A DNA stretch of 64,000 nucleotides. Source: an uncultured Collinsella sp. (lineage in GTDB: Bacteria; Actinomycetota; Coriobacteriia; Coriobacteriales; Coriobacteriaceae). Shown in pieces: positions 55,807 to 63,006 of the stretch. Position numbers and translations under genes: made by a program. The notes below the pieces were generated by a model. The model worked only from the letters and a program-made list of their open reading frames with translations. It ran no database searches and had not been told where the DNA came from. Each line of letters opens with the position of its first letter. Position 1 is the stretch's first letter. The stretch covers positions 1-64,000 of the forward strand of contig CABUUK010000002.1 in the NCBI GenBank assembly GCA_902494765.1. Direction: 5' to 3'.

Positions 55807-56829
55807 CTAGCGCGAAGTCGAAGCGCGGTGTTCAATGTGACCAGGAACCTCGATGCGCTTGGGGGCGAGCTTTGCGGCATCGCCCACCGTAGTGGTAACG
55901 ACGTCGATGCGCTCGGATAGACGCTCGACTACGCGCTCGGCAATGGTAAGGGTGTCCTGCGCGGCCGTGGTCACGCCGCCAAAGAGCACATGGTTCCAGG
56001 GGTAGTCGTCAAACGTCGCGATCTTGAGCCCCGCCGGCAGCGAGGGACCAAGCTGCGCCAGCGCCTCGGTCAGGCGCAGGAAGACCAGGCCGTTGACAGC
56101 GATAAGGCCGAGTCTTTTGCCCGCATAGCCGCGGATGGTCTCGTCCAAGCGGCCAACGCCAGTGGCACCGCCATCGGCCAAGGTGACAACCTCGCCGGCA
56201 AGGCCGCGTCGCGACAGCTCGTCGGTAAAGGCCTCGGCGCGCTCGCGACGCACGGGGCTGTCGTCGCTCGCCTCGGTGAGCAGGCACAGGCGCTCGCTGC
56301 CCGCAGCAGCCAAGGCGTCTACCAAGCCAGCGACCAGCTCACGGTTGTTAGATGTCACCAAATCGATGCCGCCGTCGGCAACATCGCGGTCGAGCAGCAC
56401 AACGGGCAGGCGCCCCGCTGCCGCGGCGATTGCCTCGTCGTTGCCTCCGCAGGTGTTGACGACCAGGCCGTCCGCGCCGGCATCGATAAGTCTGGTGAGC
56501 GACTCTGCTTCCTTAGCGGGATCGTTGCCGCTAATGGCCGTCATAAGCGAGCAGCCGCGCGCGGCGGCGCTAGCGGAAAGGCCCTCGAGCATGGCGCTGG
56601 AGAACGGGTTGGCGATGTCGGCCAAGATCACGCCGATGAGGTTGGTGCGTGAGCTGCGCAGATTGCGCGCGGCGGCACGTGGGCGATAGCCGGTGCGCTC
56701 GATAACCGCCGCAATGCGAGCACGGGTTTCCTCGGTCATCTGCCCGGGGCGGTTGTTGAGATAGCGCGAGACCGTGGCCGGACTCACGCCCGCCTCGGCG
56801 GCAATGTCCTTAATCCTCATCTGCGCCAT
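55807..56829 (-). CDS. LacI-family regulator of the KDG regulon
   Basis: 340 residues from ATG 56829. The N-terminal helix-turn-helix (RIKDIAAEAGVSPATVSRYLNN) and the hinge GYRPRAAARNLRS are typical of LacI/GalR proteins, followed by a periplasmic-binding-like sensor domain (about 65-330). It is divergent from kdgK, with two ACCGATTTCG operators in the gap and a third before the membrane-protein gene at 60.6 kb, so it most likely represses all of them until KDG or a hexuronate derivative binds. The ligand is inferred. Confidence 0.87.
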   Translation of the reverse strand: MAQMRIKDIAAEAGVSPATVSRYLNNRPGQMTEETRARIAAVIERTGYRPRAAARNLRSSRTNLIGVILADIANPFSSAMLEGLSASAAARGCSLMTAISGNDPAKEAESLTRLIDAGADGLVVNTCGGNDEAIAAAAGRLPVVLLDRDVADGGIDLVTSNNRELVAGLVDALAAAGSERLCLLTEASDDSPVRRERAEAFTDELSRRGLAGEVVTLADGGATGVGRLDETIRGYAGKRLGLIAVNGLVFLRLTEALAQLGPSLPAGLKIATFDDYPWNHVLFGGVTTAAQDTLTIAERVVERLSERIDVVTTTVGDAAKLAPKRIEVPGHIEHRASTSR

Positions 56830-56893
56830 AGCGCACCCCGTTTCCCAATTGTCAGCAGTCTGAGCCATTTTAGGCATTTTTTAAAAATGCCGG

Positions 56894-56920
56894 TTGCAAA
56901 ACGCTGTAGGTGAGTATACT
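56894..56920 (+). promoter_or_regulatory. Promoter of kdgK
   Basis: TTGCAA (56894-56899) and TATACT (56915-56920) are 15 bases apart. The same spacing and the same TATACT occur before the 60.6-kb membrane gene. Confidence 0.6.
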
Positions 56921-56930
56921 ACAACTCGAA

Positions 56931-56959
56931 ACGAAACCGATTTCGTAAACCGATTTCGG
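56931..56959. promoter_or_regulatory. Double LacI-type operator of kdgK
   Basis: ACGAAACCGATTTCGT (56931-56946) is a 16-base near-palindrome, and AAACCGATTTCGG follows at once (56947-56959). The first is identical to 60311-60326. Both sit just past the -10, where repressor would block transcription. Confidence 0.75.
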
Positions 56960-56962
56960 CAA

Positions 56963-57020
56963 GCGTTGGCACGGTGGTGCAAAGATGTACCCTACCGTCT
57001 TGGCACCTCCGTGCCAACGC
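56963..57020 (+). ncRNA. Leader hairpin with ACCCTACC loop, kdgK copy
   Basis: A perfect 12-bp outer stem (56963-56974 with 57009-57020), a GGTGC/GCACC stem (56976-56980 with 57003-57007) and an AAGA/TCTT stem present the loop TGTACCCTACCG. A second copy at 60330-60387 keeps the loop and AAGA/TCTT but changes the other stems in a compensated way. Function unknown; it lies in the 5' leader between operator and start codon. Confidence 0.7.
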
Positions 57021-57063
57021 CATATCAAAGGTGTACGCACGAGCAAGAAGGAGCTGCACGACC

Positions 57064-58098
57064 ATGGATAAAACGGTTCTTACCTTCGGCGAGATCATGA
57101 TGAGGCTCTCGCCCAAAGACCATCTGCGCATTGAGCAGGCGACCGAGTTTGATGTCCGCTACGGCGGCGCCGAGGCAAACACCGCGCTTTCCCTGGCTTA
57201 CCAAGGCGACAAGGCCGCTTACGTCTCCGTTGTCCCGGCCAACCGTCTGGGCGAGTGCGCGCTGCGCTCGCTGAAGGCCTACGGCGTCGACACCACGCGC
57301 GTCGTGCGTCAGGGCGACCGTCTTGGCTCCTATGTGTTTGAGGTCGGCGCCTCGCAGCGCGGCAACGGCTGCGTCTACGACCGCAAGTATTCCGCCATCA
57401 ACATGGCCAAGCGCGACGTCTTTGACTGGGACAAGATCCTCAAGGGCATCGATGTCTTCTATTTCTCCGGCGTGACCCCCGCCGTCTCCGATGAGATGGC
57501 CGCCGCCTGCAAGGAGGCACTCGCCGTCTGCCGCGCCAAGGGCATAACCACCGTGTGCGACGTGAACTATCGCGGCAAGATGTGGTCGCCCGAGAAGTCG
57601 CAGGCCACCATGAAGGAGCTTCTGCCGCTCGTCGACATCTGCATCGCCAACGACGAGGATGCGCCTGCCGGCCTCGGCATGACCTGCGTCTCTGGTTCCC
57701 TTGCCCACGGCATCGAGGAGCGCGACACCTATGTCGAGATGGCCCGTCAGATCTGCGCCGAGTACGGCTGCAAAAAGGTCGCCTCGGTCGTTCGCAACAT
57801 CTCCTGCGTCGAACGCTCCATCTGGATGGGCATGCTCTTTGACGCCGAGAGCGGCGAGCACTGGTTCTCCCCCGCTCACGATGTGCACGTGCTCGAGGGC
57901 GTTGCTGCCGGTGATGCTTTCAACGCAGGACTCGTCCATGCCCTCATCAACGACTTTGACCCGCAGGCTGCCGTCAACTACGCCATTGCGGCCTCGATCC
58001 TCAAGCTCACCATCAAGGGCGATTCCAACCTGGTGACTGCTGACGAGATTGCCGCCGTGGCAAACGCCGCCGACGGTGGCACCCGCGTCGCCCGTTAA
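57064..58098 (+). CDS. kdgK: 2-keto-3-deoxygluconate kinase (PfkB family)
   Basis: 344 residues from ATG 57064, after AAGGAG; the frame is open 30 codons upstream through the leader hairpin, which is not coding. The opening LTFGEIMMRLSPKDHLRIEQA and FDVRYGGAEANTALSL are typical of KDG kinases, and the PfkB signature GVAAGDAFNAGLVHAL holds the catalytic Asp. It phosphorylates KDG to KDPG, the substrate of Eda encoded next. LacI and the leader RNA should control it. Confidence 0.9.
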   Translation: MDKTVLTFGEIMMRLSPKDHLRIEQATEFDVRYGGAEANTALSLAYQGDKAAYVSVVPANRLGECALRSLKAYGVDTTRVVRQGDRLGSYVFEVGASQRGNGCVYDRKYSAINMAKRDVFDWDKILKGIDVFYFSGVTPAVSDEMAAACKEALAVCRAKGITTVCDVNYRGKMWSPEKSQATMKELLPLVDICIANDEDAPAGLGMTCVSGSLAHGIEERDTYVEMARQICAEYGCKKVASVVRNISCVERSIWMGMLFDAESGEHWFSPAHDVHVLEGVAAGDAFNAGLVHALINDFDPQAAVNYAIAASILKLTIKGDSNLVTADEIAAVANAADGGTRVAR

Positions 58099-58168
58099 TT
58101 CGCTCCCCATTCCGCGAGCTGCAGTTTCCCATACCAATACCCCTGCAGCTCGCTCCCCGCTTTCCCCG

Positions 58169-58301
58169 GCCAGGCAGAACCACTTAGTCCCATTCCGGTT
58201 TTGTCTGGCATTCCTTCACGACTGGCCTCGTAGCCGGTTCCGAAATTGCTTGTGACCCAAGCAGTGCCTCCGATAACCAATCCGGAACCGGCTCATGGCC
58301 A
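58169..58301 (+). ncRNA. Structured leader RNA before eda, copy 1
   Basis: A 13-bp stem with G-U pairs (58169-58181 with 58197-58209) presents a loop with TTAGTCCCATTCC. TTCCTTCACGACTG follows. A TGGCC/GGCCA helix (58223-58227, 58297-58301) encloses a perfect 10-bp GCCGGTTCCG stem (58233-58242, 58283-58292), a TGCTTG hairpin, and the string CAGTGCCTCCGATAACC (58262-58278). Copy 2 is at 60409-60533. I do not recognise the class. Confidence 0.7.
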
Positions 58302-58353
58302 ATCTTCTTTGGCAATTACGCGCACCCGCGCGCCTCACATCGAAAGGAACATC

Positions 58354-58995
58354 ATGTTCGATCAGTTCTACACCACGCTTGAGTCCCTGGGCATCGTGCC
58401 GGTCGTCGTGCTCGATGAGGTCGAGGACGCCGCACCGCTCGCCCACGCCCTTATGGCAGCCGGCATGAAGTCCGCCGAGGTCACCTTCCGCACCGCCTGC
58501 GCCGCCGAGTGCATCGCCGCCATGGCCGAGGCCGAGCCCGAGATGTGCGTTGGCGCCGGCACTGTCCTGACCGTCGAGCAGGTTGAGCAGGCCCGCGCCG
58601 CCGGTGCCAAGTTCATCGTCTCCCCGGGTTACAACGAGAACGTCGTGAAGCACTGCATCGACATCGACCTGCCCGTCCTTCCCGGCACCGTGACTCCCTC
58701 CGAGGTCACCGCAGCCGAGAACCTGGGCCTCAAGGTCACCAAGTTCTTCCCCGCGTCCCAGTATGGCGGCCTAAACACCATCAAGGCCCTCGCCGCTCCG
58801 TTTGTCGGTCACCGCTTTATGCCTACCGGCGGCGTGAGCACCGCCAACGTCGAGGAGTACCTGAGCTCCTCCGCCATCATCGCCTGCGGTGGCACCTGGA
58901 TGGTCAAGCCGGCCCTGTTTGCCGACGGCGACTTCTCCAAGGTCGAGCAGATCGCCCACGAGGCCATGGACGTCGTCAAGAAGGTCCGCGGCTAG
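58354..58995 (+). CDS. eda: KDPG / 4-hydroxy-2-oxoglutarate aldolase
   Basis: 213 residues from ATG 58354 (GAAAGGA upstream). Eda splits KDPG into pyruvate and glyceraldehyde-3-phosphate. The catalytic set is in place: Glu42 and Arg46 in AEVTFRTACA, the Schiff-base Lys130 in KVTKFFPAS, and the phosphate loop near PTGGVS. The normal length is about 210. It is second after kdgK, 255 bases downstream with the structured RNA between, so expression of the two may be uncoupled. A terminator follows. Confidence 0.95.
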   Translation: MFDQFYTTLESLGIVPVVVLDEVEDAAPLAHALMAAGMKSAEVTFRTACAAECIAAMAEAEPEMCVGAGTVLTVEQVEQARAAGAKFIVSPGYNENVVKHCIDIDLPVLPGTVTPSEVTAAENLGLKVTKFFPASQYGGLNTIKALAAPFVGHRFMPTGGVSTANVEEYLSSSAIIACGGTWMVKPALFADGDFSKVEQIAHEAMDVVKKVRG

Positions 58996-59013
58996 GTTTA
59001 GCTCTCTATCGTG

Positions 59014-59050
59014 AAAGGGGGCGTGCCCTAGACCTCGCCCCCTTTCTTTT
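59014..59050 (+). terminator. Terminator of eda
   Basis: AAAGGGGGCG (59014-59023) pairs with CGCCCCCTTT (59036-59045), followed by CTTTT. Confidence 0.9.
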
Positions 59051-59305
59051 AAAACGGCTCGGAAGCGCGCCGTTTCCGTCACGAACAAGAACCAAAACCG
59101 TCTTGTATGCTGATAGAACGTGACGGAAGCGACACGCCCCCGAGCCGCTTTGCATACTCAGCTGGCAACCGCGCCCAGTTGAGCCACATCGACAAAAGCC
59201 GAGCCACCAAAACAGCTGCGGCGCCGTCTGGAGGAACGGACCCTTGCTTCCGGTCATTTTCTCCAAGCGGCGCCGCAGCTTTGTGCCCCGGTTACGCCCC
59301 AACGC
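59051..59305. other. Intergenic region with a long imperfect hairpin
   Basis: No gene is supported. AGCTGCGGCGCCG (59214-59226) pairs with CGGCGCCGCAGCT (59269-59281), with an additional CTGGAG/CTCCA pair inside. Function unknown. Confidence 0.4.
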
Positions 59306-59372
59306 AGTTGCGGTGAAATAGGGACTGTTTGCGCCACCTAGGCCGCAAAACAGTCCCTATTTCACCGCAACT
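59306..59372. repeat. Palindrome AGTTGCGGTGAAATAG, copy 1
   Basis: Arms AGTTGCGGTGAAATAGGGAC and its complement (59306 onward, ending 59372) enclose GCGCCACCTAGGCCGC. The inner arm carries GGGACTG/CAGTCCC, the core seen in other palindromes. It lies just past the GntR gene stop. Copy 2 is at 60153-60219. Confidence 0.8.
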
Positions 59373-59386
59373 AATATGGGGATTGA

Positions 59387-60079
59387 TTAGATGAACGAGT
59401 CTTTGGACAGCTCAAAATAGTCGGGATGCAAGGCGATAACCGGACCTTGCTCTTCGGGCATCAGGTGCAGGTGTGTCTCTGCCAGATAGCTCGCCGCGTC
59501 GGTATCGCCCCTCTTAATGGCCTCGAGAATCCGGCGATGCTGCCGACGAATCGGCTCCCAATCCAAATCCTGCGACACCATACGCAACCAGTTGTATCGC
59601 TCAAAATGCGTGTTGATGCTCTTCATCCAATCCCACAACATGTGACGACCGGCAATCTCAAAACATGCCTCATGGAACAGGTTATCCAGGTCAAAGAAAC
59701 GGCGCGTTTCGCCATGGTCGAGCGACTCGGACTCGGCAAGAATCTGCTCGAGCCGCTGCTTTTGCTCGGGCGAGGCGGCCGAACAGCATTTAATAAGCAC
59801 GCTTCTCTCGAGCTTCTCGCGCAAGAAACAAGCGTTCTCAGCGCGTTCCATGCTGATCTTAGAGACGTAGGTGCCGCTTTTGGGACGCGTTTCCACCAGC
59901 TCCTGCTCGCGCAGACGCACAAAGGACTCGCGAATGGGTGTGCGCCCGATTCCCGTCTCTTTTTCCAGACCAATCGCCGAAAGGCGCGTGCCGGGCTTGA
60001 GCTCGGCATAGATGATCTTGGAGCGCAATGCGTTGTACGCCTGGTCTTGCAGGCTCTGATAATGCTGATGCTGTTCCAT
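59387..60079 (-). CDS. GntR-family regulator (FadR/FCD type)
   Basis: About 230 residues from ATG 60079 (GAGGG upstream); ATG 60121 is an alternative. The N-terminal winged helix (QAYNALRSKIIYAELKPGTRLSAIGLEKE split over residues 13-45, then TGIGRTPIRESFVRLREQELVE) and the helical FCD ligand domain (about 85-220, with LDNLFHEACFE and H-x-x-I patterns for a metal) are clear. FCD regulators often sense hexuronate, gluconate or other acids, which fits the KDG genes on both sides. A perfect 14-base palindrome upstream at 60244 may be its site. Confidence 0.85.
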   Translation of the reverse strand: MEQHQHYQSLQDQAYNALRSKIIYAELKPGTRLSAIGLEKETGIGRTPIRESFVRLREQELVETRPKSGTYVSKISMERAENACFLREKLERSVLIKCCSAASPEQKQRLEQILAESESLDHGETRRFFDLDNLFHEACFEIAGRHMLWDWMKSINTHFERYNWLRMVSQDLDWEPIRRQHRRILEAIKRGDTDAASYLAETHLHLMPEEQGPVIALHPDYFELSKDSFI

Positions 60080-60152
60080 AAAGCCCTCGGATGAAGCCCA
60101 CGGTTTGTCGAATACCACCATGCAATACTATCGCATCCCCCGCCCCCTCATA

Positions 60153-60219
60153 AGTTGCGGTGGAATAGTTCCTGTTCAAGGCCTTCAGCAGCAAAAACAG
60201 GAACTATTCCACCGCAACT
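60153..60219. repeat. Palindrome AGTTGCGGTGGAATAG, copy 2
   Basis: Perfect 24-base arms (60153-60176 with 60196-60219) enclose CAAGGCCTTCAGCAGCAAA. It shares AGTTGCGGTG(A/G)AATAG with copy 1, but the inner arm is TTCCTGTT instead of GGACTGTT. Confidence 0.85.
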
Positions 60220-60243
60220 ACAGCCAACGAGTTGTTGCAATTA

Positions 60244-60257
60244 GGTGAACGTTCACC
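60244..60257. promoter_or_regulatory. Perfect palindrome GGTGAACGTTCACC
   Basis: A 14-base perfect palindrome between the GntR gene and the promoter of the 60.6-kb gene. Its size fits a dimeric GntR/FadR-type regulator. Confidence 0.5.
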
Positions 60258-60274
60258 TTTTTATTGTTTTTCTC

Positions 60275-60301
60275 TTCGCAAATAAAATCCCGTCGTATAC
60301 T
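60275..60301 (+). promoter_or_regulatory. Promoter of the membrane-protein gene
   Basis: TTCGCA (60275-60280) and TATACT (60296-60301) are 15 bases apart, the same arrangement as the kdgK promoter. Confidence 0.6.
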
Positions 60302-60310
60302 TAGGCTCAA

Positions 60311-60326
60311 ACGAAACCGATTTCGT
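60311..60326. promoter_or_regulatory. LacI-type operator, identical to the kdgK operator
   Basis: ACGAAACCGATTTCGT, nine bases past the -10 and identical over 16 bases to 56931-56946. Confidence 0.75.
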
Positions 60327-60329
60327 TGA

Positions 60330-60387
60330 GCGTGGGCAATATGATGCTAAGACGCACCCTACCATCTTGGCATCTTATCGCCCACGC
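60330..60387 (+). ncRNA. Leader hairpin with ACCCTACC loop, second copy
   Basis: Outer stem GCGTGGGC/GCCCACGC (60330-60337, 60380-60387), middle stem GATGC/GCATC (60343-60347, 60370-60374) and AAGA/TCTT present the loop CGCACCCTACCA. Relative to the kdgK copy, GGTGC/GCACC became GATGC/GCATC, so pairing is kept. Confidence 0.7.
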
Positions 60388-60408
60388 AATGCCATTTGCT
60401 TTCTTCCC

Positions 60409-60533
60409 GTCTCGTTGGACCTTTAGTCCCATTCCGGCACAGCGAGACACTTCCTAGACGACTGACCGTGGGGCCGGCTTTTCTGCTTTTGCAGCAGTGC
60501 CTCCGATAACCCTCTTTTGCCGGCCCGGGTCAG
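60409..60533 (+). ncRNA. Structured leader RNA before the membrane-protein gene, copy 2
   Basis: Stem 60409-60421 with 60436-60448 presents TTAGTCCCATTCC. A TGACC/GGTCA helix (60463-60467, 60528-60532) encloses GGCCGGC/GCCGGCC (60472-60478, 60519-60525), a CTGC-TTTT-GCAG hairpin and CAGTGCCTCCGATAACC (60495-60511). TTTTT follows one base after the outer helix, so this helix could act as a terminator. Confidence 0.7.
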
Positions 60534-60566
60534 CTTTTTCACACAACCGAAAGGACGGGTAGCAAC

Positions 60567-61247
60567 ATGCGACCGCTCATCATCATGCATGGCGAGAACA
60601 TCGACTGGTGCCATACCGTCATCAGAATGCTGATGTATCTGGTGGGCGTTGCAGTACTGGCACTCGGTATGAGTCTCCAGACGGCATCCGGCCTGGGCGT
60701 CGCCGCGCTCACGTGCTTTGCCACAACCCTATCCATGCTCACTGGCAAGACGCTCGGCTTTTGGATCACCGCAACCTACGTCGCCTACATCGTGGCGCAA
60801 TTAGCCATCTTGCGAAGCGAGTTCCAGCCGCGCATCCTGCTCGAGTTGTTCTTCTCAACGCTGATTGGCGGCTTGACCGACCTCTTCATGGCGGTCAACC
60901 CACTGCATCCCACGGCACTCCCCACACAGATTGCGACCACGCTGCTCTCCCTCGCTGTCACCGCATTTGGCGTAAGTCTCGTCGTCAACATGGGCGTTGT
61001 CCCCAACGCGCCCGACGGCTTGGTGCAAGTCATTGCCGAAAAGCTTAAACGCCGCTTTGGTGACGTAAAAGTCGTGTTTGACTGCTCACATGTCGCCGCC
61101 TCGCTCGCGTTGTCGCTGATCTTTATGTACAACCTGGGCGGCTTTGGCGTCACGACCGCCATCTCGGCACTGTTCCTGGGCCATGTCATCAACGTCGCCA
61201 ACAAACTGTTCGCCCAGCGCTTTATCCGCGCGGCATTCGGAAAATAG
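60567..61247 (+). CDS. YczE/YitT-like integral membrane protein of the KDG regulon
   Basis: 226 residues with five or six hydrophobic helices and no cleaved signal. The segment LALGMSLQTASGLGVAALTCFATTLS and the later GVVPNAPDGLVQVIAEK resemble the YczE/YitT/DUF6198 membrane families, whose function is unknown. The start follows GAAAGGACGGGT. It carries the same LacI operator and both leader RNAs seen at kdgK and eda, so it probably serves hexuronate or KDG metabolism, perhaps as a transporter. That role is inference. Confidence 0.75.
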   Translation: MRPLIIMHGENIDWCHTVIRMLMYLVGVAVLALGMSLQTASGLGVAALTCFATTLSMLTGKTLGFWITATYVAYIVAQLAILRSEFQPRILLELFFSTLIGGLTDLFMAVNPLHPTALPTQIATTLLSLAVTAFGVSLVVNMGVVPNAPDGLVQVIAEKLKRRFGDVKVVFDCSHVAASLALSLIFMYNLGGFGVTTAISALFLGHVINVANKLFAQRFIRAAFGK

Positions 61248-61273
61248 CACCACCGTAAGAACCCGCGAACAGC

Positions 61274-61333
61274 GCTATACGTTGCTATATCTCACTATAC
61301 TTTGCTATATCTTGCTATATCTTGCTATATCTT
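61274..61333. repeat. Six tandem 10-bp repeats (GCTATATCTT)
   Basis: Six consecutive decamers (GCTATACGTT, GCTATATCTC, ACTATACTTT, then three identical GCTATATCTT) end 17 bases before the ATPase start. Ten bases is one helical turn. Confidence 0.9.
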
Positions 61334-61350
61334 GAGCAAAGGTGGCTCAC

Positions 61351-62445
61351 ATGCAAACAAACCCTTTTAAGCCCACAGCAGGTAAAACACCCCCCCCCAC
61401 GATTATCGGCCGCGAAGATGTACTTGAAGAATTCAATGAAGGCCTCGTCAACGGGCCTGGTGCCCCGGGGCGCCTAATGCGCATAGCCGGCGTCCGTGGA
61501 ACGGGCAAGACGGTCCTCCTTGACGAGTGCTCACGTTTGGCGCAAAGCCGTGGCTGGACGGTCATAAAAGAGGTCGCAACCGAGGGACTTTGCCCGCGCA
61601 TTCTCGAACAGCTGCAGCCCAAATTCCAGGTCAAACACGCCAGATTTGAGCCCACCGTAGCTGGCATATCCATCGGCAGCATAGACATTGAGCGAATCGG
61701 CCCATCGCTACGCGACGCCATGAGACAGACAATATCCAAGAATGGAAATGGCCTGCTCATCACTCTCGACGAGGTTCAGGACGCAGAGCTCGATGAGGTC
61801 CGAACGCTCTCCATTGCGATTCAGCAGGTTATCGGCGAAGACCTTGATATCGCCTTTGTTTTTGCTGGGCTGCCTTCGATGATTGAAAGCATCATCAACG
61901 GAAAGACACTTACGTTTTTGCGCCGTGCCCTCCCCTTTGATCTGAAGGCTGTGGCAGTAACCGAAGTGTCGTACTCCCTCGAGGAAACCATTGAAGCGTC
62001 TGGCATGGAGTTGCAGCCAGGTGTTGCCGGCCAACTTGCCGAGGCAACGCAAGGCTATCCTTTCATGATCCAACTCGTTGGATACTACGCATGGCAGTTG
62101 GCAAGACGTGCACATACAGCGATTCTTGGAGAAGAAGAAGCCGAGCGCGGCATTGCAACGGCACGCGAACGCTTCTGCGCCATGGTGATTGAGCCCGCGC
62201 TGCGGCGCATTCCGCCCACGTGCATCGCTTATCTGCTGAGCATGGCGTCTTTGGGGCAGACGAGCTCGACCAGCATGGTTGCCGATGCCCTAAACAAAAC
62301 GCCTCAACAGGTGAGCTCCGTCCGTAGCCGCCTGTTAAGAGAATCGATTATCGAGGCCCCTTCGTACGGCAAGGTCTCATTTGCCATCCCCTACATGCGC
62401 GACTACCTCTACGAGCACAAAGCCGAACTGGAAGTTGAACTGTAG
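61351..62445 (+). CDS. AAA ATPase (STAND/COG1672-like)
   Basis: 364 residues from ATG 61351 (AAAGGTGG upstream); GTG 61342 is possible. Walker A is GVRGTGKTV (47-55) and Walker B is LLITLDEVQD near 130. A helical lid and a C-terminal winged-helix-like part (about 280-350, TSMVADALNKTPQQVSSVRSRLLRESIIEAP) follow. Such ATPases are often carried by mobile elements or stand alone with unknown roles. The gene is monocistronic and its promoter region is a 10-bp repeat tract. Confidence 0.82.
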   Translation: MQTNPFKPTAGKTPPPTIIGREDVLEEFNEGLVNGPGAPGRLMRIAGVRGTGKTVLLDECSRLAQSRGWTVIKEVATEGLCPRILEQLQPKFQVKHARFEPTVAGISIGSIDIERIGPSLRDAMRQTISKNGNGLLITLDEVQDAELDEVRTLSIAIQQVIGEDLDIAFVFAGLPSMIESIINGKTLTFLRRALPFDLKAVAVTEVSYSLEETIEASGMELQPGVAGQLAEATQGYPFMIQLVGYYAWQLARRAHTAILGEEEAERGIATARERFCAMVIEPALRRIPPTCIAYLLSMASLGQTSSTSMVADALNKTPQQVSSVRSRLLRESIIEAPSYGKVSFAIPYMRDYLYEHKAELEVEL

Positions 62446-62464
62446 AAACGGCAACTGCCCTGCA

Positions 62465-62617
62465 AGACGAAAACCGTTTTCGTACGGATTAAAGCAGACG
62501 TAAACGATTTTCGTCTTGATTTGCGTACGGAATTAAGACGTAAATTGCGCTTTCGTACGCTTATTACCAGACGCAAATTGTTTTCGTCCGGCCATGCGTC
62601 CCCAATCTAGACGAAAA
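62465..62617. repeat. Degenerate AGACGNAAA palindromic repeats
   Basis: AGACG(A/T/C)AAA recurs at 62465, 62496, 62536, 62569 and 62609, alternating with TTTCGTACGG-type complements. Spacings are 31, 40, 33 and 40 bases. Confidence 0.7.
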
Positions 62618-62955
62618 GAACCCCGAGCTCGTATTGAACTGCATCCCAATTCTTGGACGGGCGCCGATGCCCTGATCTCTGCCATGTCGAGGTGCGAGAT
62701 CAAATCCTTGGCGCGCTCGCCGGAGTGGTATGCCTTGTTCGGCGCCACCTTCCTGTAGAGCTTCTTGAGCTTCGTCTTCCCCTTGTTGCCCGGCGGCATC
62801 TCCGTCTCAGGTGGCAGCCCTAGGAAGGACAGGACGCCGGGCAGGTCGCACAGCATCACGTCCTCGATGTCGGCCTTGGCCGCCAGGTCGACGACTCTCT
62901 GCGCTGTCGGCGAGATGTTCGGGGTGCTGCTACCGCCCGCTGGTTCGGAAGCTGG
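62533..62955 (-). pseudogene. Unrecognised gene fragment
   Basis: An open minus-strand frame reads protein-like from about 62930 (NISPTAQRVVDLAAKADIED) through MLCDLPGVLSFLGLPPE and KLYRKVAPNKAYHSGERAKDLISHLDM to about 62660. It then runs into the degenerate repeats with loss of protein character. No good start site is visible. It is probably the 3' part of a disrupted gene from the mobile element on the right. Function not recognised. Confidence 0.35.
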
Positions 62956-63006
62956 CGGGCAGTAGCGGGCAGTAGCGGCAGTAGCGGTGTGGCTCGATAG
63001 GCCCGA

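Noticed and set aside
57025..58137. Minus-strand frame opposite kdgK
   Set aside because: Antisense shadow of a clear PfkB kinase.
59006..59302. Minus-strand 98-codon frame after eda
   Set aside because: It overlaps the eda terminator and a long hairpin and looks unlike protein.
61274..61333. CRISPR or transposon end
   Set aside because: Ten-base direct repeats without spacers or inverted terminal repeats.
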